Below, piece after piece: positions 57,007 through 64,000 of a DNA stretch of 64,000 nucleotides; position 1 is the stretch's first letter; every line of letters starts with the position of its first letter. Both the position numbers and the translations under genes were made by a program. This DNA comes from Macrococcus carouselicus (lineage in GTDB: Bacteria > Bacillota > Bacilli > Staphylococcales > Staphylococcaceae): the NCBI RefSeq assembly GCF_004359515.1, contig NZ_SCWD01000001.1, positions 992,001 through 1,056,000 of the forward strand, given 5' to 3'. Under the pieces are notes generated by a model. It ran no database searches. It saw nothing but the letters and a program-made list of their open reading frames with translations, and had not been told where the DNA came from.

Positions 57007-57160
57007 CCTGATTCTCCTTATTCGTTTTCATCATTATACATGATAAAAACGCTTACTCTATTACTTACATTGAAAAAGTAAATAATTAATTTACATTCCC
57101 TTAAACTTTCCTTCATATTAAATGGTTAAACTATGGCTAAGAGATCTCAAGGGGGATATT

Positions 57161-57289
57161 ATGCGCCTGCTTAAAAAGGTAGTCATCGTTCTATGTCTAT
57201 TCACTGCTGTACCTCAGCTGATCGAAATCAGTGCTCAACCGTTATCAAGTGAAATCATCGCAGACAGAAGCGTCCAATCAGAAGATTAG
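57161..57289 (+). CDS. Small secreted peptide (42 aa), unknown
   Basis: This short gene starts with ATG after a ggggga binding site and ends inside its own terminator. The product has a basic start (MRLLKK), a hydrophobic core (VVIVLCLFTAVPQL) and a possible cleavage site at ISA-QP, leaving a 17-residue polar peptide. This is the layout of small export signals such as Phr-type precursors, though no Rap partner is visible. It is too short for standard gene callers. Confidence 0.6.
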   Translation: MRLLKKVVIVLCLFTAVPQLIEISAQPLSSEIIADRSVQSED

Positions 57290-57299
57290 GCGCTTTTTT
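57270..57299 (+). terminator. Terminator overlapping the small peptide gene
   Basis: A 12-base stem with one mismatch, aagcgtccaatc / gattaggcgctt, with loop agaa, followed by ttttta. The left arm is coding. Confidence 0.88.
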
Positions 57300-57353
57300 A
57301 TTGCTCACACTCCGATAATATAATATTACACAAAATTAAACCTCCATCCGGAA

Positions 57354-57367
57354 AGAAAACGCTTAAC
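57354..57367 (+). promoter_or_regulatory. cre-like site upstream of putA
   Basis: AGAAAACGCTTAAC keeps the central AAAACGCTTA core of a cre but has three mismatches to the 14-base consensus. It lies about 60 bases before the gene. Proline dehydrogenase is CcpA-repressed in S. aureus, which makes it worth noting. Confidence 0.4.
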
Positions 57368-57426
57368 TTTTAGCATATTTATAGTAAAATATATTAGGTT
57401 ATATGAAAACATTAGGAGGTTTCACC

Positions 57427-58425
57427 ATGGGTTTAACAAGAGATTTCTTCATTATGTTAAGTGAGAATCAGACACTGAACGCAGCAGCAAAAAGATATGG
57501 TCTGGCACTTGGCGCAAATAAAGTGGTGGCAGGGGTAGATATTCCCTCTACGATTGAAGCCATCAAAGAACTGAACCGTAAGGGCATTTCAGCGACTGTC
57601 GATAATCTAGGAGAATTTGTCTTCTCAAAAGAAGAAGCGACAAAGGCTAAGGAAGAGATTATCGCCATGATTGAAGCGATTGACCATTCAGGCGTCAAGG
57701 CGCATATGTCAGTTAAATTAACACAGATCGGTCTCGATGTGGACCAAGAGTTCTGCTATGAGAATATCCGCGAAATCTTACTTGCAGCTCATAAGCACGG
57801 TAATATGCATATCAACATGGATACAGAGGACTACAACCATACAGTCCAGACATTCGAGATTCTCGACCGCTTAAAAGGAGAGTTCAAAAATGTGGGAACA
57901 GTCATCCAGGCTTACCTGTTCCGTGCGACAGATGAAATCGAGAAATATAAAGATGTCCGTCTTCGTCTAGTAAAAGGGGCTTACAAGGAAAGTCCTGAAG
58001 TGGCTTATCAGACGAAAGAAGATATCGATGAGAACTACATCAGATTAATCGAACAGCGTCTGCTTTCTGCTAAAGCGATGACTTCAATTGCAACGCATGA
58101 CCATAACATCATTGACCACGTCAAGAAATTCATCAATCAGCACAACCTGAACAAAGATCTGATTGAATTCCAGATGCTGTACGGCTTCCGTACGGAGCTT
58201 CAGGAAGAGATTGCGAAGCAGGGCTATCAGTTCTGTGTTTACGTGCCGTTCGGTCAGGACTGGTACGGTTACTTCGTCCGTCGACTTGCAGAGCGTCCGC
58301 AGAATCTGCAGCTCGTCACTAAATCCATCTTCACCCCACAAGTGAACAGAAATATTGCTGTCGGTGCAGGGGCTCTTGCAGCTGTTACAGCAGTCGCAGC
58401 GTTTGCATCCAAGCGTCGTAAATAA
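57427..58425 (+). CDS. putA: Proline dehydrogenase
   Basis: The enzyme oxidises proline to pyrroline-5-carboxylate with FAD at the membrane. The 332-residue barrel has the conserved blocks VIQAYLFRATDEI and LRLVKGAYKE, and YVPFGQDWYGYFVRRLAERP near the end. A C-terminal hydrophobic segment (about 308-328) followed by KRRK probably anchors it, as in the S. aureus protein. The ATG at 57427 follows taggagg; an in-frame ATG at 57403 is upstream of that site. In S. aureus this single-domain gene is also next to ribH. Confidence 0.94.
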   Translation: MGLTRDFFIMLSENQTLNAAAKRYGLALGANKVVAGVDIPSTIEAIKELNRKGISATVDNLGEFVFSKEEATKAKEEIIAMIEAIDHSGVKAHMSVKLTQIGLDVDQEFCYENIREILLAAHKHGNMHINMDTEDYNHTVQTFEILDRLKGEFKNVGTVIQAYLFRATDEIEKYKDVRLRLVKGAYKESPEVAYQTKEDIDENYIRLIEQRLLSAKAMTSIATHDHNIIDHVKKFINQHNLNKDLIEFQMLYGFRTELQEEIAKQGYQFCVYVPFGQDWYGYFVRRLAERPQNLQLVTKSIFTPQVNRNIAVGAGALAAVTAVAAFASKRRK

Positions 58426-58430
58426 GCAAA

Positions 58431-58466
58431 AAATAATCCTTTCTCATATGAGAAAGGATTATTTTT
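58431..58466. terminator. Bidirectional terminator (putA / ribH)
   Basis: A perfect 15-base stem, aaataatcctttctc and its inverse, with loop atat, flanked by A and T runs. Confidence 0.93.
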
Positions 58467-58927
58467 TATGCATCCAGCATTTTATTGAGATTTGCCATTT
58501 CAATCGCCGCTACTGCCACTTCGCCGCCCTTATTGCCTGCTTTCGTACCGGCACGTTCAATCGCCTGCTCGATTGATTCAGTTGTCAGTACACCGAAGAT
58601 AACCGGTATTCCGAACTCATTGGCTTTAGACACGCCTTTTGCGACTTCGTTACAGACATAATCATAATGTGTCGTCGCCCCCCGGATGACGCATCCGAGT
58701 GTGATGATGGCATCATACTTGCCTTGCTTGGCGAGCTTCTGCGCGGCAAACGGGATTTCAAATGCCCCGGGCACGAGCAGCTGATCGATATCTGCTTCCT
58801 CGACACCATGACGGATCAGTGTGTCTAACGCACCCTCATTCAAACGGTCTGTAATAAAGTGATTAAAACGTGAAGACACAATCGCAATCTTAAGTCCTTG
58901 TCCTGTTACTTTCGCATCAAATTTCAT
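58466..58927 (-). CDS. ribH: 6,7-dimethyl-8-ribityllumazine synthase
   Basis: RibH joins the pyrimidine and 3,4-dihydroxybutanone phosphate to make lumazine. The 153-residue protein has [15 protein letters not shown], the GAFEIPFAA loop and [19 protein letters not shown] with the catalytic histidine. It is the last gene of ribDEBAH and begins 4 bases before the ribBA stop. Confidence 0.97.
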   Translation of the reverse strand: MKFDAKVTGQGLKIAIVSSRFNHFITDRLNEGALDTLIRHGVEEADIDQLLVPGAFEIPFAAQKLAKQGKYDAIITLGCVIRGATTHYDYVCNEVAKGVSKANEFGIPVIFGVLTTESIEQAIERAGTKAGNKGGEVAVAAIEMANLNKMLDA

Positions 58928-60111
58928 ATTAAATTCTCCTCCAGTAGATGTCCTAATTTGTCTTTTTTCGTTGATAAGTAATGACTGTTATCCGGGTTGC
59001 TCGAAAACTGATGGGGAATGCGCAGTCGTACATCGATGCCGTATTTCTTAAGTCCATCGATCTTACGCGGGTTGTTCGTGATCAGATTCACTGACGGGAT
59101 ATCGAGGTCACGCAGAATAGCTGCTGCGACGCCGTAATCTCTGAGATCTGCATCAAAGCCGAGCGCTTCGTTCGCCTCCACTGTATCCAGCCCCTGTTCA
59201 ATTTTCTCGTAGGCTTTCAGCTTATTGATCAGCCCGATACCGCGGCCTTCCTGTCTGAGATAGATCAGCAGTCCGCCGTGTTCATCGATATGACGCAGTC
59301 CGTTCTCAAGCTGTTCGCCGCAGTCGCAGCGCTTGCTGTGGAAGACGTCACCCGTCAGACACTCTGAATGCAGGCGGATATCAGGGATTCCTTCATAAGG
59401 TTTCATATAGACGACATGTTCCTTGTCGCTATATAACTCCTGATAACCGTAGACTGTGAAATGACCGTAAGATGTCGGCATATCGACAACAGCCGCACGT
59501 TCAACAAGCGGCTCATGCGCCTTACGGTATTGGATGAGCGCTTCTATTGTGATCAGTTTAAGGTCATGCTGTTCCTTGAACTCAATCAGATCATCACGGC
59601 GTGCCATCGTACCGTCCGCCTTGATGATTTCACATATCACACCTGTCGGCTCTGCACCCGTTAACCTGGCTAAATCGATGCAGGCTTCTGTATGGCCTTG
59701 TCGCTCCAGAACACCGCCACCGCGTGCAATCAGCGGAAAGATATGGCCCGGTGAATTAAAGCAGGCAGTATCTTCATCTAAGAAGGCCCGAACAGTATCA
59801 TATCGTTCATTCACGCTGATACCTGTCGTTGAATTCACATGGTCAATACTTGCCGTGAAGGCTGTACCGTGTGGATCATTGTTGCAGACCGTCATCGGTG
59901 CAAGACCGAACTTATCTGCAAGTTCCGGAGATACCGGCGCACAGACCAGACCGCGCGCCTCTGTGATCATCATGTTCAGGACCTCAGGCGGCATGAATTC
60001 TGTCACAGCGATCAGGTCACCTTCATTCTCTCTGTCTTCTGAATCGACGACGATGATAGGTTTACCGGCCTTCAGGTCAAGCAATGCTTCTTCAATGCTG
60101 TCAAACATCAT
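58924..60111 (-). CDS. ribBA: Bifunctional DHBP synthase / GTP cyclohydrolase II
   Basis: The protein makes both riboflavin precursors. The 395-residue fusion has an N-terminal DHBP synthase domain (about 1-200, with [12 protein letters not shown]) and a C-terminal GTP cyclohydrolase II domain. The zinc cysteines are in [17 protein letters not shown] and the catalytic region is RQEGRGIGL. It overlaps ribE and ribH by 4 bases. Confidence 0.97.
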   Translation of the reverse strand: MMFDSIEEALLDLKAGKPIIVVDSEDRENEGDLIAVTEFMPPEVLNMMITEARGLVCAPVSPELADKFGLAPMTVCNNDPHGTAFTASIDHVNSTTGISVNERYDTVRAFLDEDTACFNSPGHIFPLIARGGGVLERQGHTEACIDLARLTGAEPTGVICEIIKADGTMARRDDLIEFKEQHDLKLITIEALIQYRKAHEPLVERAAVVDMPTSYGHFTVYGYQELYSDKEHVVYMKPYEGIPDIRLHSECLTGDVFHSKRCDCGEQLENGLRHIDEHGGLLIYLRQEGRGIGLINKLKAYEKIEQGLDTVEANEALGFDADLRDYGVAAAILRDLDIPSVNLITNNPRKIDGLKKYGIDVRLRIPHQFSSNPDNSHYLSTKKDKLGHLLEENLI

Positions 60112-60695
60112 GATAATGCCTCCTGTCTGACGATATATTTACCGAGCATATCGAACTCGAGATGAACGGTATCTCCTGGTTTCAGAGACAGCAGTTTCGT
60201 TTTCTCCTGTGTCTCCGGAATCAGCTGTATCTCGAAGTAATTCGCATTCAAGTCAAATATCGTCAGCGATGTCCCGTCGACTGCGATTGAACCTTTTGGG
60301 ATGACATACTTCAGGTCGCTGCGTTCCAGGCTGATGTGATAGACAACTGCATTCCCTTTTGTCAGTCTGCGCAGCACTTTTCCCGTGTTATCGACATGTC
60401 CTGATACGAAGTGACCGCCCATACGCGTCGTAGGCAATAACGCCCGCTCAAGATTGACTTGATAGCCGGCTGAGAGCGATCTGAATTTCGTCCGGTCTGA
60501 CGTGCCGATAATAATATCGACATCAAATGAATCTGCAGTGAAGGACGTCACCGTCAGGCAGGTGCCATCCACAGCGATGGAATCACCGATTTTCATATCG
60601 TCAAGAATCCTGCTGCAGCCGATGGTCATCTTCAATGCCCCCTGCTGCTTGATCTGTTTAATAGTACCAATTTCTTCAATAAGTCCTGTGAACAT
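60108..60695 (-). CDS. ribE: Riboflavin synthase, alpha chain
   Basis: The enzyme dismutates two lumazine molecules into riboflavin. The 195-residue protein has the two lumazine-binding repeats, with MFTGLIEEIGTI at the start, VDGTCLTV in the first repeat and GGHFVSGHVD and VDGTSLTI in the second. It overlaps ribD by 20 bases. B. subtilis calls this gene ribE; other nomenclatures call it ribC. Confidence 0.96.
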   Translation of the reverse strand: MFTGLIEEIGTIKQIKQQGALKMTIGCSRILDDMKIGDSIAVDGTCLTVTSFTADSFDVDIIIGTSDRTKFRSLSAGYQVNLERALLPTTRMGGHFVSGHVDNTGKVLRRLTKGNAVVYHISLERSDLKYVIPKGSIAVDGTSLTIFDLNANYFEIQLIPETQEKTKLLSLKPGDTVHLEFDMLGKYIVRQEALS

Positions 60696-61704
60696 CTGTC
60701 TGCCCCTTTCGGTAGGTCAGCCGCAGATCATCATCAAATCGTCTGACATCAGTCAGTCTGAGGTTGATCATGCGACTTTCCACTGTATGATAAAAGCGAT
60801 TGTTAAGCGTTCCGCCAAGTAATTTCGGGGCATAATATATGACGATCTCATCAAAACAATCCTGTTCTATAAATTCACTGATGACTGCCGAGCCGCCTTC
60901 AATCATCAGCCGGCCGATGCCGGCCTGATGCAGCAGCTCGAGCAGACGCGCCGGCCGGAAGTCATCGGTCAGAATGGTCTCTGCGTATTCAACCGGTGTC
61001 GGACTCAGCACGATGATTCTCTGGTCAGTCTCCTGATCCTGGCCATGAATCTTCAGCTGTCCTGTTTTTGTGATGATGACCTTCGCCGGCACTTTATCGC
61101 TGACGTGACGCGCATCGAGCTTCGGCTGATCGATGTCATAAGTCGCGCGACCGACAAGCACTGCGTCATAGGTGTGTCTCAGTGCATGAACATCGCGTCG
61201 CGACTTGTCATGGGTCAGCCATCTGCTGCTGTTATGGTCATCGGCCAGCTTGCCGTCAAGTGTCGATGCAAGCTTAAGCGTGACGAAAGGCCGCTTCTCT
61301 TCTTTTGAGATGAAGAACGCCTGATAGAAGTCACTGACTTCGTCACTTGGCTCATGCACCACTGCGATGCCATGCGACTCCATATAACGGACGCCTGTAT
61401 CATCAAGACTTCTGTCACGTTCAGCGAAGACGACCTTCTTAACACCGGCCTGAATGATGGCTTCCGTACACGGCGGCGTCTTACCGGTGTGATTACAAGG
61501 TTCCAGTGTGCAGTACAGTGTTGCACCACGTGCGTCACCTGCCATGCGGATGGCCTGGACCTCAGCATGGGCAGTTCCTTCTTTTAAGTGCGCACCGAAA
61601 CCGATGATCGCACCGTCCTTTACAATGATACAGCCGACTGCCGGATTACGTCCGGTCTGGCCCGCTGTCATCTTCACTAATTGAAATGCCTGGTCAATAT
61701 ACAT
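60676..61704 (-). CDS. ribD: Riboflavin biosynthesis deaminase/reductase
   Basis: RibD deaminates and then reduces the GTP-derived pyrimidine. The 342-residue protein has an N-terminal zinc deaminase domain with GTAHAEVQAI and EPCNHTGKTPPC and a C-terminal reductase domain (about 145-342; MIEGGSAV). The ATG at 61704 follows a gaggagg site; the frame reaches upstream into the riboswitch terminator. It is the first gene of the rib operon. Confidence 0.95.
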   Translation of the reverse strand: MYIDQAFQLVKMTAGQTGRNPAVGCIIVKDGAIIGFGAHLKEGTAHAEVQAIRMAGDARGATLYCTLEPCNHTGKTPPCTEAIIQAGVKKVVFAERDRSLDDTGVRYMESHGIAVVHEPSDEVSDFYQAFFISKEEKRPFVTLKLASTLDGKLADDHNSSRWLTHDKSRRDVHALRHTYDAVLVGRATYDIDQPKLDARHVSDKVPAKVIITKTGQLKIHGQDQETDQRIIVLSPTPVEYAETILTDDFRPARLLELLHQAGIGRLMIEGGSAVISEFIEQDCFDEIVIYYAPKLLGGTLNNRFYHTVESRMINLRLTDVRRFDDDLRLTYRKGQTDVHRTY

Positions 61705-61720
61705 TTGTGCCTCCTCAATA

Positions 61721-61755
61721 TAAAAAGGCGCTCCCTGAGACAGGGGCGCCTTAAA
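61721..61755 (-). terminator. Riboswitch terminator before ribD
   Basis: A stem of aaggcgcccctg / cagggagcgcctt (one base out of register), followed on the minus strand by tttttata. It is the expression platform of the FMN riboswitch. Confidence 0.87.
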
Positions 61756-61823
61756 TTTAAGTATCACAAATAAGACCTTATATAAAAGGATTCATCGCTA
61801 AATAAACCATTTTACAACGGTGT

Positions 61824-61952
61824 CTTATTCTTTCTCCCATCCAGACTTTAACTGTCGGCTCCAGAGTTTCACTGAATCAGCCTCCATCAAAAACGACAGA
61901 GGGTCGCGGGCTATCACCGCCGGTTGGGAATTACACCCTGCCCCGAAAGAAT
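61824..61952 (-). promoter_or_regulatory. FMN riboswitch (RFN element) of the rib operon
   Basis: Read on the minus strand, the segment has the conserved RFN blocks ttcggggcagggtg, ccgacggcgg-type paired cores (here ccggcggtgatagcccgcga), ggattcagtg-type stem and gagccgacagt, ending in agtctggatgggagaa. FMN binding should favour the terminator downstream and shut off ribDEBAH. Confidence 0.95.
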
Positions 61953-62076
61953 ATCATATTGAATTTTGTTAGTTTCCTAACGGTCTTATGGTACAGAACA
62001 TTCACGAAAAATGCAAATATAAGAAGACGGCTATCAGTCTGAATCTATTCAGCGTCAGTTTCTGGGGCCATTAGCT
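61953..62076. other. Intergenic stretch between the rib riboswitch and hutI
   Basis: This AT-rich region must hold the rib promoter on the minus strand; a TATGAT near 61953-61958 is a possible -10 element with a weak -35. I see no gene and no convincing terminator for hutI. Confidence 0.45.
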
Positions 62077-63312
62077 TTAAACTTCAATCGACAGGTCTCT
62101 GTCCACGATGACCTTGCCGTCCTTGATCACTTTCTCAGCGTGATTGATCCCGTAGTGATACGGAATATACTCGTGGTTCGGTGCATGCCAGATAACAAGA
62201 TTCGCTTTGTCACCGGCGTCAATCGTACCGGCCTCCAGACCGATCGCTTTAGCAGCGTTCACTGTCACCGCATTCCAGATTTCGTTCGGTGTCAGCTTCA
62301 GTTTAAGCGCCGCGATGGCCATGACCATCTGCAGATTATTCGTCACACAGCTGCCCGGATTGAAGTCTGTCGCGACAGCGATGGCACCATTATTGTCAAG
62401 CATACCCCGCGCATCTGCATAGTCGTTCTTACCGAGATAGAAGGTTGTGCCCGGTAATAATACCGCAACGGTATCGCTGTTCTTCAGCATCTCTTTTCCT
62501 CTGTCGCTTGCCGCCACCAAATGGTCCGCAGAAATCGCGTCTTCCTCGATGGCAAGCTCCAGTCCGCCGAGGGGATCAATTTCGTCTGCATGAATCTTGA
62601 CCCGGAAGCCCGCTTCCTTGGCTTTTTGCATATAATATCTTGATTCATCAATCGTGAAGACACCTGTCTCACAGAAAATATCAGCGAAATCAGCATATTC
62701 CTTCACATCAGGCAGAATGGCAATCATTTCCTCCAGAAATGCATGGCCTTCTCGCCCTTTCGGCACCGCATGCGGCCCTAAAAATGTATGCTTCATATCC
62801 AGCTTATATTTATCTGCCAGTGCATGTGATACTCTCAGCTGCTTCAGTTCATTCTCTTTGTCGAGGCCGTAGCCGCTCTTGCTTTCAACTGCGAGCACGC
62901 CGTGGTGCATCATCGTCAGCAGATGGTACTCCGACTTTCTGAAGAGCTCCTCCTCACTTGCTTCACGCGTCGCTCTGACCGTTGAATGAATGCCGCCGCC
63001 CTGCTCCAGGATCTCAAGATAACTCGCTCCCTGGCGCTTCAATGACATCTCGTGCTCACGCGAACCCCCGTGTACAAGGTGGGTATGCGCATCGACTAAG
63101 GACGGTGACACGACCTTACCGGTCGCATCAATCGTCTGACGCGCCTCGTAGTCTTCAGTGAACGGGCCGGCATAGATAATTCTGCCGTCTTTCACCACGA
63201 CAGTGCCGTCCTCAATGATCTTCAGTTCGTCAAGCTCTTTCCCTTTCAGCGGTCTGTCCGTCTTCTTCGGCAGAAGCAGCTGACCGATATGCTGAATCAG
63301 TAAATCATTCAT
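62077..63312 (-). CDS. hutI: Imidazolonepropionase
   Basis: HutI hydrolyses imidazolonepropionate to formiminoglutamate, the third step of histidine breakdown. The 411-residue amidohydrolase has the metal motif [15 protein letters not shown], the histidine in KIHADEID and the aspartate in ATDFNPGSC. It overlaps the upstream hutU by 4 bases (ATGA). hutH lies about 51 kb away. Confidence 0.96.
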   Translation of the reverse strand: MNDLLIQHIGQLLLPKKTDRPLKGKELDELKIIEDGTVVVKDGRIIYAGPFTEDYEARQTIDATGKVVSPSLVDAHTHLVHGGSREHEMSLKRQGASYLEILEQGGGIHSTVRATREASEEELFRKSEYHLLTMMHHGVLAVESKSGYGLDKENELKQLRVSHALADKYKLDMKHTFLGPHAVPKGREGHAFLEEMIAILPDVKEYADFADIFCETGVFTIDESRYYMQKAKEAGFRVKIHADEIDPLGGLELAIEEDAISADHLVAASDRGKEMLKNSDTVAVLLPGTTFYLGKNDYADARGMLDNNGAIAVATDFNPGSCVTNNLQMVMAIAALKLKLTPNEIWNAVTVNAAKAIGLEAGTIDAGDKANLVIWHAPNHEYIPYHYGINHAEKVIKDGKVIVDRDLSIEV

Positions 63313-64000
63313 ACCTTATCACTCCCCGTAATCATCGGAATATGGATGCCGCGTTCCTTGGCAACATCTACAGCAATATCATAACCCGCATCCGCATGAC
63401 GGACAACACCCATGCCCGGGTCAGTCGTCAGCACGCGCTCCAGTCTGCGGTCCGCACGTTCTGAGCCGTCAGCGACGATCACCATTCCGGCATGCAGCGA
63501 GTACCCCATCCCCACACCGCCGCCGTGATGGAATGAGATCCATGAGCCGCCCGCTGCTGTATTGATGAGCGCGTTCAGGACTGCCCAGTCACCCACTGCA
63601 TCACTGCCGTCCTTCATGGACTCTGTCTCGCGGTTCGGACTTGCGACAGACCCTGAATCGAGATGGTCACGGCCGATGACAATCGGCGCGGAGATCTCAC
63701 CTTCACGCACGAGACGGTTCAGCGCGAGACCCATCTTGACACGTTCACCGTAACCGAGCCATGCGATACGTGCCGGTAAGCCCTGGTATGCGATTTTTTC
63801 CTGTGCCAGATCCAGCCAGCGCAGCAGTTTCCCGTTATCCGGGAAGAGCTTTCTCATCTCTTCATCCGCACGTTCGATATCTTTCGGATCCCCGCTGAGC
63901 GCCGCAAAACGGAACGGTCCTTTACCCTCACAGAAGAGTGGTCGGATATAGGCAGGGACGAAGCCCGGAAAATCAAAGGCATTCTCGACTCCATTGTTGA
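63309..64000 (-). CDS. hutU: Urocanate hydratase (C-terminal part; 5' end outside window)
   Basis: The open frame continues to the window edge, so only the last about 230 residues are seen; the whole enzyme is usually about 550. Visible motifs are the NAD-enzyme blocks [13 protein letters not shown] near the edge, [20 protein letters not shown], and [26 protein letters not shown]. HutU converts urocanate to imidazolonepropionate. It is not truncated biologically: the apparent start at 63857 is an internal methionine. Confidence 0.95.
   Translation of the reverse strand, partial: NNGVENAFDFPGFVPAYIRPLFCEGKGPFRFAALSGDPKDIERADEEMRKLFPDNGKLLRWLDLAQEKIAYQGLPARIAWLGYGERVKMGLALNRLVREGEISAPIVIGRDHLDSGSVASPNRETESMKDGSDAVGDWAVLNALINTAAGGSWISFHHGGGVGMGYSLHAGMVIVADGSERADRRLERVLTTDPGMGVVRHADAGYDIAVDVAKERGIHIPMITGSDKV

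Noticed and set aside
59534-60130. A 198-codon open frame on the plus strand opposite ribBA
   Set aside because: Antisense to a conserved riboflavin gene with a Ser/Arg-rich composition typical of a shadow frame.
63309-63857. hutU as a truncated 182-residue gene
   Set aside because: The frame stays open to the window end and encodes typical HutU sequence there, so the gene continues outside the window.

Overview
The window is 64 kb of dense chromosomal DNA from a low-to-moderate GC Firmicute. Gene order and protein sequences point to the family Staphylococcaceae. EzrA, CcpA, PepV, Dat, PutA and LeuS look staphylococcal, while the order ccpA-aroA-ytxH-ytxG-murC-sftA-ytpR-ytpQ-ytpP is the one known from Bacillus and Staphylococcus. 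Several differences from S. aureus (a streptococcal-type class A PBP beside tyrS, pnuC-nadR, and no acs-acu block between fhs and ccpA) fit a relative such as Macrococcus better. That genus placement is inference. I see no phage, insertion sequence, CRISPR array, rRNA or tRNA gene.

Layout. 1-7.2 kb (mostly minus strand): tpx, an RDD membrane protein, sppA, a TSUP permease, thiI with its cysteine desulfurase, and ezrA. 7.3-18.2 kb: free-methionine-sulfoxide reductase, rpsD with a leader, an OsmC protein, hutH, a dicarboxylate/glutamate symporter, two small orphan genes, plsC, an HtrA protease, sdaAB-sdaAA, and a LemA/TPM membrane pair. 18.2-26.3 kb: tyrS under a T-box, a class A PBP, fhs, ccpA and aroA fused to chorismate mutase. 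26.3-37.3 kb: ytxH, ytxG, murC, sftA, ytpR, ytpQ, ytpP, a PTS-IIC-like protein and a polar amino acid (probably cystine) ABC transporter. 37.4-47.5 kb: a PepSY-like peptide, a C-S lyase, trmB, ytmP, dat, pepV, a second YtxH protein, rsuA, a MurJ-type flippase, a flavoprotein and a rhodanese. 47.5-64 kb: leuS under a T-box, an MFS transporter, ytqA, ytqB, ytpA, ytoA, pnuC-nadR, a tiny secreted-peptide gene, putA, ribDEBAH under an FMN riboswitch, and hutI-hutU cut by the window end.

The regulatory layer is the most informative part. Two T-boxes have readable specifiers (UAC for tyrS, CUU for leuS). There is an FMN riboswitch and a probable S4 leader. Two promoters match the SigB consensus, both in front of YtxH-type stress genes. 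cre-like sites lie at sdaAB, hutH, fhs, putA and ccpA itself. A CodY box with 14 of 15 matches sits beside the hutH promoter. Histidine (hutH, hutUI), serine (sdaAB) and proline (putA) catabolism in this window therefore all carry probable CcpA sites, and ccpA lies in the same window.

No large undescribed multi-gene system is evident. The best leads are a 42-residue secreted-peptide gene at 57161-57289, a YtpA-type hydrolase that has lost its nucleophile serine, the streptococcal-like PBP beside tyrS, and a structured leader in front of sdaAB.
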